A stretch of 64,000 nt of DNA, taken from NCBI RefSeq assembly GCF_963676685.1, contig NC_092347.1, positions 85,066,592 to 85,130,591 on the forward strand, in the 5' to 3' direction. The notes under the pieces were generated by a model. It searched no databases. It was not told where the DNA came from and saw only the letters and a list, made by a program, of their open reading frames with translations. This document shows, in pieces, positions 33,101-43,344 of this stretch. This stretch comes from Mytilus edulis (lineage: Eukaryota; Mollusca; Bivalvia; Mytilida; Mytilidae). The position numbers were made by a program, and so were the translations under genes. Every line of letters begins with the position of its first letter. The first letter of the stretch is position 1.

Positions 33101-35537
33101 ACTATCCGGGTAATCGTCCTGTCATTAGTGCAACCCAAAATTTAATGAATGAAAAGTTAAGGTAACATGTGAAATAACTTGTTTTAAAAAACCATCACCA
33201 TCATCTTAACTTAAGGTTCATGTGGACCCTATGCCCAAAATGGCCGTATTTTCACCTCAAAATTTACCCTGAGTACAGACAAACCTGTGCATCTGGAAAA
33301 GTTTTAAGGCATAGCATGCCCTAGTTAAATAGAATTCAAATGCATTGTATGATTTAGAAAATTCATAACGTAACTGGATTTTGCCATGCACTTTTTTTCG
33401 TCCCTGCAGAAGATGATAAAATTGACAAACAGTTGAGTTTCCCTGGATATGTATCCACTGCTAGAGCTACCATGTATTCTCTCATGGGAGCAGGCTTGCA
33501 TGGAATAAATGGAGTAAATCCGTTGATATCATATAAACTGTGGAGAACATTTGTTATACCAAGAATGCTGTACGGTTTTGAAATTTTGAATTTTACCAAG
33601 ACTGATATTTTGAAATTAGAGAATTTCCAGAAAAAGACATTTAAACATCTGCTATCTCTACCACAAAGAACTGCAGATGCTGCAATATATATTTTGCTTG
33701 GAGCAGAAGCCATCGAACAACTCATCCACAAGGCAATGATTTCTCTATTCCTTAGAATTTCAAAAGATACAAATTCCATTGAATACAAAATAGGAATCAG
33801 ACAATTAGCAACAAAAGATGAGAACTCCAACAGCTGGTATATCAAAGTGGATCATATTCTCAAGTCATATGGATTACCCTCTGCGCATGAGATAGTCTTA
33901 AGTCCAAACAAAAATTGGAAAAGATTGACCCATGATATGATAGACTCAACATGGAAAACAAAATGGTCTGAGATAGCTAAAACCAAATCATCATTAAATC
34001 ATATGGAAATAAGCAAATGGAATTTCCGAAGACCTAATAATTGCTGGAGTAGTGTCAGAGACAACAAGAGAGATGTTGCTAAAGGCATAATTAAATCCAG
34101 AATACTAACTGGAACGTATAAAACTCAAAGTATAAATAACCGCTTTGATTCAACAAAATCTGCACAGTGCAAACTTTGTACGGAAGAAACAGAAGACTAT
34201 AAACATTTTCTTGTGAATTGCAAAAGCCTTAACTCGGTCAGGAAAATTCACTGTATCAGACTCAAACATTTGATGATTGAAAATCAAATCAACTACAACT
34301 ACATCATTGAATCTGATGAGGATCTTCTCCAATTGTTAATTGACAGTTCCACCAACCTTCGGATACCGAAATCTCAATTAGTAGATATAGAAAGAATCTG
34401 CAAAGACTGGGTATTTGCACTACACACCAAGAGAGCAGAATTATTGTGAAATAAACATAACAATTACACTCTGCATATTAACTGTAAGAGTTCAGGAATT
34501 CAGTGAAGGATGATGAACAATTGTACTTGACTCCCTACTGATGTACATCCCATCGTCTAAAATTAGCTAGTGTCGGTCATGAGAACGGGTATAAATTTTA
34601 ACTTATCATCATGGTTTATTAATGACATATATATTTGTTCCATTCCAACCATATAAATTTAATAAATAGAGAATTAAACCTGTTGCTAGATGATAAATCT
34701 AAAATGTGCCTCAATGTTATAAGTGTAACAAGTTATAATACATGTTAAAATAAAATTATAACATGAATTAATAGTTCTTTTTTTAGATCTAATGAGGAAC
34801 CCCGATTGATCTTAACTCTTTATCATCACTGCCATAGATGAACCTGAAACATATTTTTATCTTTTAACAAGTGGACTCTTATAAACTTATTAACTTTAGG
34901 TTTTATCCATTTTTAAATTTTAAATCTAAACAGTGTTTTAATCTTGTGACAGTATGCTCTGTACAGTGTAAATACAAGTTTTTTACTTTTTATCCTTTTT
35001 ATTTTGTTTTACTAAAACTAAGTTACATATTTAAACCTAACAATTTTAATGCTTTATAAATAACTACGCATTTTTAAAAATTTACCTAAAACTAGGATAT
35101 TTTTAATGCGGTGACCCTGCAAATAGGGTGGACTTCCGAAGAAGAAGAAGGTCCACTCAGGTACACAGTTTAAAGCATCAATTATTGTCAGGTATGAACC
35201 TTAATGGACTGAGTCTGATCAGGTAGCACAAGTCGAAATAATTATGATATTTTGAAAGGCTATTCTATCTGTTTCCTGTGACCCATATGTTACAGCTAAA
35301 AATTAAAATAGACTTTTAAGACGTCATAATTATTTGGACAAAGGTAGCACCTGCTTCAATAATGATGGCATCATATTAAAAGATTAAGTATTGCTTGTTG
35401 TGAATCTGAGTTAACTGTAAACATATACACACTTCTTCCACTGTTACTTTCTTCTTTCCTTTCACATCTTTTCCTGTAGATGCATTAGATCTTGTTGACT
35501 TTCCAGAACTTGATTTTGATTGACTTTTCGCGGCCAT
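21154..35537 (-). CDS. CLAMP-family ciliary protein (flagellar C1a-32; CFAP119/CABCOCO1-like), spliced
   Basis: Exons in transcription order, all phases consistent: 35537-35433 (MAAKSQSK… start), 28157-28104, 27322-27225, 26681-26512, 26097-25950, 25256-25184, 24612-24490, 24262-24236 (9-codon microexon), 21769-21650, 21234-21154 (stop TAA). The product is 332 residues. It has a basic N-terminus, an acidic start (KSYEEYKKVVDDPDDE), and a helical core with STLDYYTGAVWWGKEQGLNP, FFSVAQAKAIAQYINTSLFQ and HYNLYQFMFTHTQAEEIIGT. A Pro-rich stretch (LPFPPPLHEG; TPPPTPPPVE) and a C-terminal coiled coil (LAAKLREKENNIIQRI) follow. The core pattern is that of the CLAMP family, which includes the Chlamydomonas C1a central-pair subunit and human CFAP119 and CABCOCO1. 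Which ortholog it is cannot be decided here. Expected site: axoneme of motile cilia/sperm. No ORF breaks seen. The first intron (7.3 kb) hosts a mobile element and a LINE fragment. Confidence 0.8.
23105..23163. repeat. Perfect 59-bp palindrome (29-bp arms)
   Basis: GTCCCTGCAAGTATATTGGT… reads the same on both strands around a central G at 23134. It abuts, by two shared bases, the MITE that follows. It lies in an intron of the CLAMP gene. Confidence 0.85.
23162..23360. mobile_element. 199-bp MITE with perfect 30-bp terminal inverted repeats
   Basis: Ends ACTTATTGTTAAGTCCGACC (plus GTGCAAGGGC) at 23162-23191 and the exact inverse at 23331-23360. The 139-bp interior has no ORF. It is directly adjoined on the left by the palindrome at 23105-23163. 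It lies in the intron between the 9-codon microexon and the penultimate exon of the CLAMP gene. Confidence 0.75.
27655..28090. repeat. Dispersed mytilid-type repeat pieces in a CLAMP-gene intron
   Basis: 27657-27703 carries AGATGTGGTATGATTGCCAA TGAGACATTTATCCACA. 27828-28087 carries the partner block (AACCCGTCACATTCTCTATG…, TTGTTTGTTGCTGTGTTACA, …TCATTTGGTCTCTTGTGAAG) also seen at 58615-58980 and 59225-59485. The 69-codon open frame here is repeat-derived. Confidence 0.6.
30597..30808 (+). promoter_or_regulatory. Three identical 16-bp palindromes upstream of the element's ORF
   Basis: TGTCTTTTTAAAGACA (7-bp arms, TT centre) occurs exactly at 30597-30612, 30698-30713 and 30793-30808, each preceded by GCA, within ~100-bp tandem units that also share GATTGATA(A/T)TAGTGCTACT and ATTGCTTTATTTAAA. 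The last copy ends 55 bases before the ATG at 30863. Identity of the palindromes within more variable surroundings suggests a protein-binding site or promoter module (inference). Confidence 0.5.
30863..31372 (+). CDS. 169-residue intronless ORF carried by the long-TIR element; possible CG-1-like DNA-binding fold
   Basis: An ATG in good context (AAAATGG) opens an undamaged frame ending in TAA. It is the only substantial ORF in the central part of the element, so it is probably the element's own gene. Visible blocks: N-terminal region with PPYKPKANKVYLFQTGADDW, then KCDQYLWINNGTK, a basic middle (GRKRPVGSLQFKKTAYSL), and SLILVHYEGDETVYV, ending in a Ser/Pro-rich basic tail. The arrangement W-x-x-D-x-Y-x-W … F-K-K-x-x-Y … L-V-H-Y recalls the CG-1 DNA-binding domain of CAMTA factors, but weakly. 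No DDE/DDD catalytic triad can be placed. It may be an accessory or terminus-binding protein rather than the transposase. Confidence 0.6.
   Translation: MDSGVIVYMHTNVLHQTEIVDILTKPETSRTSNVPPYKPKANKVYLFQTGADDWKCDQYLWINNGTKSVTIGNDVLKKHFYKIRLPGTTDHTNGRKRPVGSLQFKKTAYSLKSNKSLILVHYEGDETVYVPVSHGNSKKSHPPEYTRTAPSVLRKIDKQFHLFYSNIND
31378..31490. repeat. GGGCGCCC-rich repeat fragment downstream of the ORF
   Basis: GTGTTCCAGCTAGGCCG followed by GGGCGCGGCGCCCGCC and AGGGCGCCCTG blocks. It shares style and the end motif with the element at 5489-6008. It is unusually GC-rich for this window. Confidence 0.45.
31846..32345. repeat. Dispersed repeat inserted into the right arm of the long-TIR element
   Basis: The right arm's sequence CTTGTGTCGATCAGTTCAAT ATATTTAA stops here and resumes after about 500 bp at GGCATATATCGG. 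The insert contains AGAGACAACAACCCGCCCAA, GGCTCCTGACTTGGGACAGG, GCGGGGTTAAACATGTTTG and AACCCTCCCCC. The last three are also present (some inverted) at 58620-58720 and 61028-61104. This nesting shows the element is older than this insertion. Confidence 0.65.
33400..35145 (+). mobile_element. 5'-truncated non-LTR retrotransposon (LINE)
   Basis: It starts within a frame that continues the ORF2 C-terminal part (see 33433-34449) and runs through an AT-rich 3' region to CGGTGACCCTGCAAATAGGG TGGACTTCC and a GAAGAAGAAGAAGG tail near 35130-35145. The GAA-type tail and absence of the endonuclease and most of the polymerase fit a 5'-truncated insertion. The exact 5' boundary is uncertain. It lies between the CLAMP-gene start exon and the long-TIR element. 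Confidence 0.6.
33433..34449 (+). pseudogene. C-terminal part of a LINE reverse transcriptase (ORF2)
   Basis: The frame reads 338 residues without a break; the TTG at 33433 is only the first possible start, and the frame is open further upstream, so this is a truncation rather than a gene start. GVNPLISYKLWRTFVIPRML YGFE corresponds to the thumb/connection region seen after the polymerase palm in Jockey/CR1-group LINEs. CKLCTEETEDYKHFLVNC is the C-terminal CX2CX8HX4C zinc motif of such ORF2 proteins. Palm motifs (YxDD) are missing, so it cannot be active alone. Confidence 0.75.
35433..35537 (-). CDS. CLAMP gene start exon (MAAKSQSK form)
   Basis: The ATG at 35537-35535 begins 35 codons rich in Ser/Lys (KSSSGKSTRSNAS, KGKKKVTVEE), ending in phase 0 at a GTGTGT donor. 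The phase fits the next exon at 28157 (VLPVNG…). The frame is also open upstream of the ATG (SIATNN-MAAK), but no splice acceptor or better start is seen there. Confidence 0.65.
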
Positions 35538-35666
35538 ATTGTTTGTTGCTATGCTTGGTAGACGATTTTTATTTCCGGCAAAGGAGAGTGGTGAAAGTTG
35601 ATACAACTAATTACCTACTATCTACTACAAAAGTGTGCAACAACGTACCAGATTTTAAAAACTTAC

Positions 35667-35684
35667 CCCTTTCTTTCCTTTCTT
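35667..35684 (-). CDS. 18-bp candidate microexon (KKGKKG) of an alternative CLAMP N-terminus
   Basis: Bounded by TTTGCAG and a perfect GTAAGT donor, phase 0 on both sides. It can follow the MSKKGGK exon at 39376 and precede the exon at 28157. This small, lysine-rich and cleanly bounded exon fits the style of the other N-terminal exon, but transcript proof is absent. Confidence 0.4.
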
Positions 35685-35859
35685 CTGCAAATAAAAATAT
35701 TGAAATGAATCATTCAAATATCTTTTTAGATATAATAGATTTAAATATTTTAAAAAATGGCAATATAGAATATAGGTTATATTTTCACATTACATTATTT
35801 GGCAACTGATAAAACAAGAGGGTTGTGCACTGAGGTTGACGTGCGAAAACATTTTTTTA

Positions 35860-36396
35860 TGTCATCTAGGTTGTATGAATTTAGGGTTTCGTCGTAAATT
35901 TCAGTTTTAACAACAAAAAAAGTATTTTTCTTATAAAAAAACATCAATCAAACTCTTATCTAGTCACTCGAAATATAACTAGTTATATCTGTGTTTATGT
36001 TTCATCGGGCCATATGACCGTCGGCTGTCTTCAGATGTCATCTACGGTAGTTAGTTAGATGGATTCTAGACTTAAATACACTCATGGGACTATAGTGAGT
36101 TCTCACTCAAAAACGTAGTTCAACTAGAAGGTGAATTACCACGAGTTTTTTGGGAGATTAGAAACAATAGAAGTCGCCATCAAAGGAGGGGTTGGAGTTA
36201 TTCGAGCAGCAAACGTTCGGACTTCCAGAGGACAAGATACCACACGACCAGTTGTGAAGTATTGTTCATCAGAACAATAGTAACTGTTAAATGATTTTGA
36301 TGAATGACAGTTTATTAACGTAATGTGAAACTTTACAAAAGAAATTCAATGTGATCTGTTAACAGAACTGTAATAGTTTTGATTATTTATCATTTT
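35860..36396. other. No gene recognised
   Basis: Ordinary non-coding sequence upstream of the CLAMP start exon. Nothing with splice or domain support. Confidence 0.4.
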
Positions 36397-38345
36397 TATA
36401 CGACCGCAAATTTTGAAAAAATTTTCGTCGTATATTGCTATCACGTTGGCGTCGTCGTCGTCGTCGTCGTCCGAATACTTTTAGTTTTCGCACTCTAACA
36501 TTAGTAAAAGTGCATAGAAATCTATGAAATTTTAACACAAGGTTTATGACCATAAAAGGAAAGTTGGTATTGATTATGGGAGTTTTGGTCCCAACATTTT
36601 AGGAATTAGGGGCCAAAAAGGGCCCAAATAAGCATTTTCTTGGTTTTCGCACTATAACTTTAGTTTAAGTTAATAGAAATCTATGAAATTTTGACACAAG
36701 GTTTATGACCACAAATGAAAGGTTGGGATTGATTTTGGGAGTTTTGGTTTCAACAGTTTAGGAATTAGGGGCCAAAAAAGGGCCCAAATAAGCATTATTC
36801 TTGGTTTTCGCACAATAACTTTAGTTAAAGTAAATAGAAATCAATGAAATTTAAACACAATGTTTATGACCACAAAAGGAAGGTTGGTATTGATTTTGGG
36901 AGTTTAGGTCCCAACAGTTTAGGAATTAGGGGCCAAAAAGGGACCCAAATATGCATTTATCTTGGTTTTCGCACCATAACGTTAGTATAAGTAAATAGAA
37001 ATCTATGAAATTTAAACACAAGGTTTATGACCATAAAAGGAAGGTTGGTATTGTTTTTGGGAGTTTAGGTCCCAACAGTTTAGGAATAAGGGGCCCAAAG
37101 GGTCCAAAATTAAACTTTGTTTGATTTCATCAAAATTGAATAATTGGGGTTCTTTGATATACCGAATCTAACTGTGTATGTAGATTCTTAACTTTTGGTA
37201 CCGTTTTCAAATTGGTCTACATTAAGGTCCAAAGGGTCCAAAATTAAACTTAGTTTGATTTTGACAAAAAATGAATCGGTTGGGTTCTTTGATATGTTGA
37301 ATCTAAAAATGTACTTAGATTCTTGATTTTTGGCCCAGTTTTCAAGTTGGTCCAAATCGCGGTCCAAAATTAAACTTTGTTTGATTTCATCAAAAATTGA
37401 ATAAATGGGGTTCTTTGATATGCCAAATCTAACTGTGTATGTAGATTCTTCATTTTTGGTCCTGTTTTCAAATTGGTCGACGCGCATTAAAGTCCAAAGG
37501 GTCCAAAATTAAACTAAGTTTGATTTTAACAAAAATTGAATTCTTGGGCCTCTTTGATATGCTGAATCTAAACATGTACTTAGATTTTTGATTATGGGCC
37601 CAGTTTTCAAGTTGGTCCAAATCAGGATCTAAAATTATTATATTAAATATTGTGCAATAGCAAGTCTTTTCAATTGCACAGTATTGCGCAATGGCAAGAA
37701 ATATCTAATTGCACAATATTGTGAAATAGCAAAAAAAAATTTAATTAGAGTTATCTTTCTTTGTCCAGAATAGTAAGCAAGAAATATCTTATTGCACAAT
37801 ATTGTGCAATAGCAAGAATTTTTTTTAATTGGAGTTATCTTTCTTTGTCCAGAATCAACTTAAATCTTTGTTATATACAATATACTATGTATATTCACTT
37901 TTTACTACCAACTGATAAATTAAAATAATTTTTACCATTCAGTGATAACAAGCAGTTTTTTTACATCTTAATCTTTTATGATGTATTTAAATGAGTAGTT
38001 ATTGTTGCAAACTCCATTAGAATATTTTAATTGAGATTAGTTTTGGAATAAAGGAAAGGGGGATGTGATTAAAAAAATTGGGTTCAATTTTTCTCATTTG
38101 AAATTTCATAAATAAAAAGAAAATTTCTTCAAACATTTTTTTGAGAGGATTACTATTCAACAGCATAGTGAATTGCTCTAAGAGAAAACAAAAAATTTAA
38201 GTTCATTAGAACACATTCATTCTGTGTCAGAAACCTATGCTGTGTCAACTATTTAATCACAATCCAAATTTAGAGCTGAATCCAGCTTGAATGTTGTGTC
38301 CATACTTGCCCCAACCGTTCAGGGTTCAACCTCTGCGGTCGTATA
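36397..38345. mobile_element. TATACGACCGCA-ended repeat element with ~185-bp internal units
   Basis: TATACGACCGCA at 36397-36408 is exactly inverted as TGCGGTCGTATA at 38334-38345. Inside are a GTC run (about 36446-36471), at least four units sharing TTTTCGCAC…TAACnTTAGT, GTTTATGACCA and GGAATTAGGGGCCAAAAAGG, then alternating units with GGGTTCTTTGATAT…TTAACTTTGTTTGAT, then TTGCACAATATTGTGCAATA palindromic blocks (37760-37815). No coding sequence. The 99-codon minus frame (37188-37487) only tracks the repeats. Confidence 0.7.
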
Positions 38346-38451
38346 AAGCTACGCCCTGCGGAGCATCTGGTTTTAGTAAGTTTGAGGCATAACTGTAAAC
38401 ACACAAAGAAATACATCGAGAAGATGTATGAAAAATATTTGCAAGTAATTC

Positions 38452-38605
38452 GTCTAAATGAATTATGTCAGTCTAATCTAAATGAATTATGCCTAGTCTA
38501 AATGAATTATGTCTAGTCTAAATGAGTTATGCCTAGTCTAAATGAATTATGTCTAGTCTAAATGAATTATGCCTAGTCTAAATGAATTATGTCTAGTCTA
38601 AAGGA
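38452..38605. repeat. 20-bp tandem array alternating ATGCCTAGT / ATGTCTAGT
   Basis: About seven copies of CTAAATGAATTATGYCTAGT, with Y alternating C,T,C,T, so the real unit is a 40-bp dimer. Inverted partial copies (GACTAGACATAAT) follow at about 38655-38740. There are no spacers, so it is not CRISPR-like. Confidence 0.85.
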
Positions 38606-39355
38606 TCTATATTATGTTTAGTTCTAGATGAATATGACTAAACCGATATAGATTAACGACTAGACTATAATATGATTCAAACTATACTCAATTATTGATG
38701 ACTAGACATAATCAATTGTGACTAGTCATTATCATATTTCAACGAGCATATAGTAAAGTCATAAATAATTAAGACTAGATATACTTTTTACTAAAATTGC
38801 TGAGTTTTTTTTTGTTCTTTCCAATATTCTTTAAAAGAGATTATCAGAAAATACGATGACATATAAAGTCATTGTCTAACGAGTCTTCATGCAAATAATA
38901 CGTATTCATTGGATTTCTACATCATTTTCTACATCATTTTTTACTAGTTTAAGTAAAGGTACATACCGATCATTCCATATAGTCAATTGGTGTATTAGAT
39001 TTAATTTTCTTCAAGTTTTTTGTTTAACCTATATGGTGTCAAAGATATATTTCAAATCTATAACTTGTCCTCTATATATAGGTGAACAAAGCAACAGAGA
39101 GTATCATAAAGAATGTTTTGATTCTTTTATAAATGATTATATTACACACAGGTATGTTTTTTTTCACTTGACGTACCACGTTACCTTTTAGACATCCTGA
39201 GATCGTTTCTACCGAAAATACCCTCTATCAATTTGTTTTTTCACTATGGCTTTTTTGTTTAAAGTCAGCAGACAGCTGAATTGCAATTATGAAGTATATA
39301 GTAACAAAAACGACGGTTTTGATATAATTACTCAATTAACTATTATTTTGCTTAC

Positions 39356-39376
39356 CTTTCCACCTTTCTTTGACAT
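39356..39376 (-). CDS. Candidate alternative first coding exon (MSKKGGK)
   Basis: ATG TCA AAG AAA GGT GGA AAG runs straight into a GTAAGC donor, phase 0. Joined to 35684-35667 and then 28157, it gives a 310-residue product starting MSKKGGKKKGKKG and continuing VLPVNG. The alternative is that it starts a different, unrecognised gene. Confidence 0.35.
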
Positions 39377-40015
39377 CTTTCTGGTTGACTTAAATATTTA
39401 TGAATGGATCAAATGAACAAAATTAATCCACGAAAAACAGAATTCATTCCATTTTCATTCCTGCACAAATAAAATGAACTAGATGTCTCCAATATACCGA
39501 CCGAAATAAAATGAACTAGATGTCTCCAATACACACAAACAGACAAATACTTTATGTTAATCTATCACAGGATCGCTTGATAAATGCAGAGATTAAAATT
39601 TATTCTTCTGTTTTACAACCCTTTAAGTATAGTACGTTATTCATTTAATTTTAAATCAGATTGGTTTGACATGTAAATTTACCAAATTTAAATCTACTAA
39701 GTGTTTTATAAAATAATCCACTACATGTTTTATGCGTTTGTTTAAAGAATTCTATAAACAGAAATATACAGTTGTATAGTAACGATTCTCCGATGAATCA
39801 TATCTTTAACGACATGGGATTTAAGTTTTAAAACCTTTCGAAGTTTGCGTTGATGTTTCCCATTGAATTATAGATGATGATATATTGTTACTATCAGCAT
39901 ACCTTCATCGAAACGTTTCTATAGGTAACAAACTCAAAGAATAAGTTCTTGGAATCATTAAATTGGAATACGAATGCGTATCAGACTGAAATTAAAGTAT
40001 CCCATCTATATACAC

Positions 40016-42817
40016 GGCCGACACTCGGCTAACCGAGAGATTGGTCGGTTAATCTATATTGAGTATGCGGGTATATAGGCGGTTGGTCTGTTAATCGGGT
40101 TGGCTAAAGTCTGTTAATCAGGTTTTATCGAGAAAATCATTGAAAGTTTAGCATGTTTCATTGTATAACTTTTTAAATATATTTTTATTATAAACATTAT
40201 TCATGTCTAACAAAACCATTCAATATACTGAATCCAGCGGTGTAATTGTTATTTTTCTAGCTTCGATGTACGATCTATAAAATGAAAAGGCGGGTTACTC
40301 ATCAATAAATTTATACACATTTTACACACACAAAATGTACACAAAATGACACGTTGATTGATTTTACTTGCATGCAATATTTTGAACATCGAAAAACGAC
40401 AGGCATTATGTTTGTTAACCATATTGATGATATCTTTGTGTGAAAAATCTACACGAAAATCTGTATTTTGGTGACATAAATCAATCTTTATTTAAAACCT
40501 GGTCTGTTAATGGGTCGGATGTATAAAACCCGGTCTGTTAATTGGTCTGTTAAGAGTTATGAATGGCAATAAAAATATAATTTTATTGCTATATGGGGTG
40601 TTATCGGATCAAATGGGTAGGCTCAAAACGAGCAGCTAAAATATATGGAAACAACACATGAGCAATGAAACATAAAATATACGATAGCAACACATGAACA
40701 ATTAACAATTTAGACAATGGAAATTGAAAATTGATAAAAATGGTTTCAAAAAGTGTTATATTAAAGTAATATTAATTCCATCCAAGAATGGTAGCATATA
40801 TCGTATGGATTCTGTTTACATAATGAATGACACCAATTTGTCATCTTCATTGGTAACCAGTATAAAAATCAGAGATAAACGTAATAATGTAACTAACCAT
40901 CAGTAAGTAAAATATATTGGAATGCTAAAATATAAAGAATAGAGAAAAAATAATATACATTTATTTCCCGTGCCTCAGGGAGATATGAAGATTTGTTCAA
41001 TGACACGTGGGATAGTCTCAACCAATCATATATTAATTAAACTATCAATATGTATAAACAGTGGAATAAATACAATTATAGTCTTTGTATGAGGGCAATA
41101 CAAGAATATATTGACCTGAAAAAAGTATATTGACTGAGGACGAAGTCCTAGGTCGAAAAACTTCTTTGGGTCGATATATTCTGTATTGACCTCAAACATA
41201 GGCTATAATTGTGATATTATTAAATTTCCAACCATATTTGTATCAAAATCGTCATTTGATTTTGTTTAAATTTTATAGATATCATAGTGTCTCCTATACA
41301 TTAACGACATATAAATAAACCGTGCAATATGCTTTTTTGCTGTGCAATATGCATTTTGCTACCCGCCGTTTTTGATCACCTTCGAAAATATAGTTTAACA
41401 TGTGACTTTCCCTGAACGAATCAAATAAGTTTAAAAATATACGAATTAATAATACTGAGTAAGATAAATAAAATGTAGAGAACAGTGACATAACAATTTA
41501 AAGAATACAGAAATAAACACCACCCCAAATCCGGACCCTCATGGTATACACGAGAATCTGGATGGAGACGCAGAATATAGAACAGTAGATAAGGACAGTA
41601 GAGATTGATGCATTGCTAAAAAGAGAGAAAAAATAATAATTGTTTAAGAATACAAACATGAAACACCCCTGGGTGTTGAAACAGTAACGGATTGCGATGT
41701 ACTCATATTGGTGACGAATGCTAGAAGTTGACATGCGGACAACTGCAATTCTCCTCTGCACTTATGTAGAAAGGAACTAAACGGAATAACATGAATTAAA
41801 ACTTAAGTTAACAAAATGTAGCTGCATTCGCTCCTTTCCATTTACTTCTTTAGAACGATTTGAAAACAACATATGATTAAGTAATAGAAGAAAAGAACCA
41901 ATTGGATGATGCTGACGAATTAGGGGTTAACGTCTAGTGACAAATATCATGTGCATATGAGAACGACAACACGTTATATGTACCCCTGTTTTGTATTAGA
42001 AAGACACTTTCAGTCGGATTTGAGAACGTGCTACTTTGAACAGATTCAAAAATTAAGGCTGATTGAAAACGTTGATATTAAATTCATGCATATTCCAGCG
42101 GCCAATCCATATCATGCTATATTGAAGTGACACACCCTTCAATAAAATGCAAAGAAAGTCAAAATAAAAATGCTCTTACTAGAACGATACTGTTGCACCG
42201 TATTGTCATTTTTTTTTTTTTTACTCAAGAACATCTCATTCTTTACTTTTTCAATGGGAAAATATAAATGTAGCAAAACTATTGCCGTGGCTAAATAACT
42301 CTTAACTGACACAATTTCAATTGTCCAACCCATTAACAGACTTTATTCCCATAATTTTCACTAAAACGTGGTATTATTCACTTTATATTACAATTATGAA
42401 ATATTTACTAATGTCAATTTATTTTTTAGAACCAAAGTACTATTTTGTGTCCTTTAAATGATATCTAAAATTGTTTGTTTCGCCTTTTATTAAAAAAATT
42501 GCTATATGCGTATAAGCATAAATTATACATACTTGCGCGACGCTTTTTAGTTTTACTGAAAACTGCACAGACTATGAAATGTTTTTACAGCTGTAAAATA
42601 TTCTATGATAGATATCATTTTGTCAGACACTTTTCTTTTTTTGATTTGGTTCTTATAATATGCCAAAAATCTGTATATTTAATAGAGTTTAACATAAAAT
42701 TGGGCGTTTTACTCTTAACAGACGTATATCAAACCCGATTAACAGACCAATCGCCCATATAGCCGCATACTCAATATAGATTAACCGACCAATCTCTCGG
42801 TTAGCCGAGTGTCGGCC
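40016..42817. mobile_element. 2.8-kb element with ~88-bp TIRs (GGCCGACACTCGG ends)
   Basis: Left GGCCGACACTCGGCTAACCG… (40016) and right, inverted, ending 42817, match almost perfectly for about 88 bp. Both include TTAATCTATATTGAGTATGC and TTGGTCTGTTAATCGGGTT. Subterminal GGTCTGTTAAT motifs recur near 40093, 40502, 40532 and 40545. The interior holds no transposase-like ORF, only a dispersed repeat (about 41130-41420) also found at 57460-57860. No clean target duplication is seen at the ends. Confidence 0.7.
41130..41420. repeat. Dispersed repeat shared with 57460-57860
   Basis: Shared blocks: ACTTCTTTGGGTCGATATAT, TGTATTGACCTCA…GGCTATA, TTTATAGATAT…GTCTCC, CGTGCAATATGCTTTT, ATATAGTTTAACATGTGACT. 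The second copy lies just upstream of the minus-strand membrane-protein paralog. Confidence 0.7.
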
Positions 42818-43332
42818 TTGATATAGTGAAATAACTGCTATACAACAAAAACAGAGGCCTAATTAACTTATGTCTCGTTTAAGTTTGACATATTTCAGTT
42901 TAGAAATTAAGAAAAAAACCATGTATAGGTCGTAACTCACAAAAAATATGTTAATAGTTGGTTGCTGAAGTTGAGACAAACATACATGTATTCAATATGA
43001 CTGAAATTGGATTTACCGTCACTGAGATCGCGTAATCATCCCTAAAATCTAGATCAAAGATTTTGATACGCGTGTTTGAGTTAGATTCATATTTATTGGC
43101 ATGGCATTTGCTTCATTTCTTGACTAAGCATTCTTTAACACCCATATTTAGAAGAACGTCTCTCTAACAATATATTACTGAGTTTAAATGATCCTGAACT
43201 GATTCAAGTTATTTGAAGGGTTGAAGGCGGACTTTGTTTTTTATTCACCCGCTTCGTATCTTCTTACCTTGGTGATTGATTGCTGATTCATTACTGTCAA
43301 GGAATACGGTGTTTCAGGTTTTAAGGTTGAAC

Positions 43333-43344
43333 TATATATATATA

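Larger units (their letters stand above)
28212..33145. mobile_element. 4.9-kb DNA transposon-like element (28221-33136) with ~0.9-kb TIRs and 9-bp target duplication
   Basis: AAAATTTAA (28212-28220 and 33137-33145) exactly flanks a unit starting GGGAAGCACTAATGACAGG and ending with the inverse of GGGTTGCACTAATGACAGG. The left arm runs to about 29115 and is mirrored by about 31740-33136. Each arm contains five GTTGACCGGACGG-type motifs spaced ~146-189 bp (left near 28262, 28408, 28598, 28785, 28970). The right arm is interrupted by a dispersed repeat at about 31846-32345. The 2.6-kb centre has a single clear ORF (30863-31372). A 9-bp duplication plus very long TIRs is typical of Mutator-like (MULE) elements, but no MULE transposase is visible, so the superfamily is undecided. 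It lies in the first intron of the CLAMP gene. Confidence 0.8.

Noticed and set aside
35376..35606. Longer 5' start (MYQLSPLSF…) for the CLAMP start exon
   Set aside because: The TTG start has no support; the ATG at 35537 gives a plausible basic N-terminus and the frame past 35433 is intron.
37188..37487. 99-codon minus frame with repeated DQLENW-type blocks
   Set aside because: Tracks the internal repeat units of the TATACGACCGCA element.
38452..38605. CRISPR-like regular 20-bp repeats
   Set aside because: No spacers between copies; eukaryotic context; simple tandem array.
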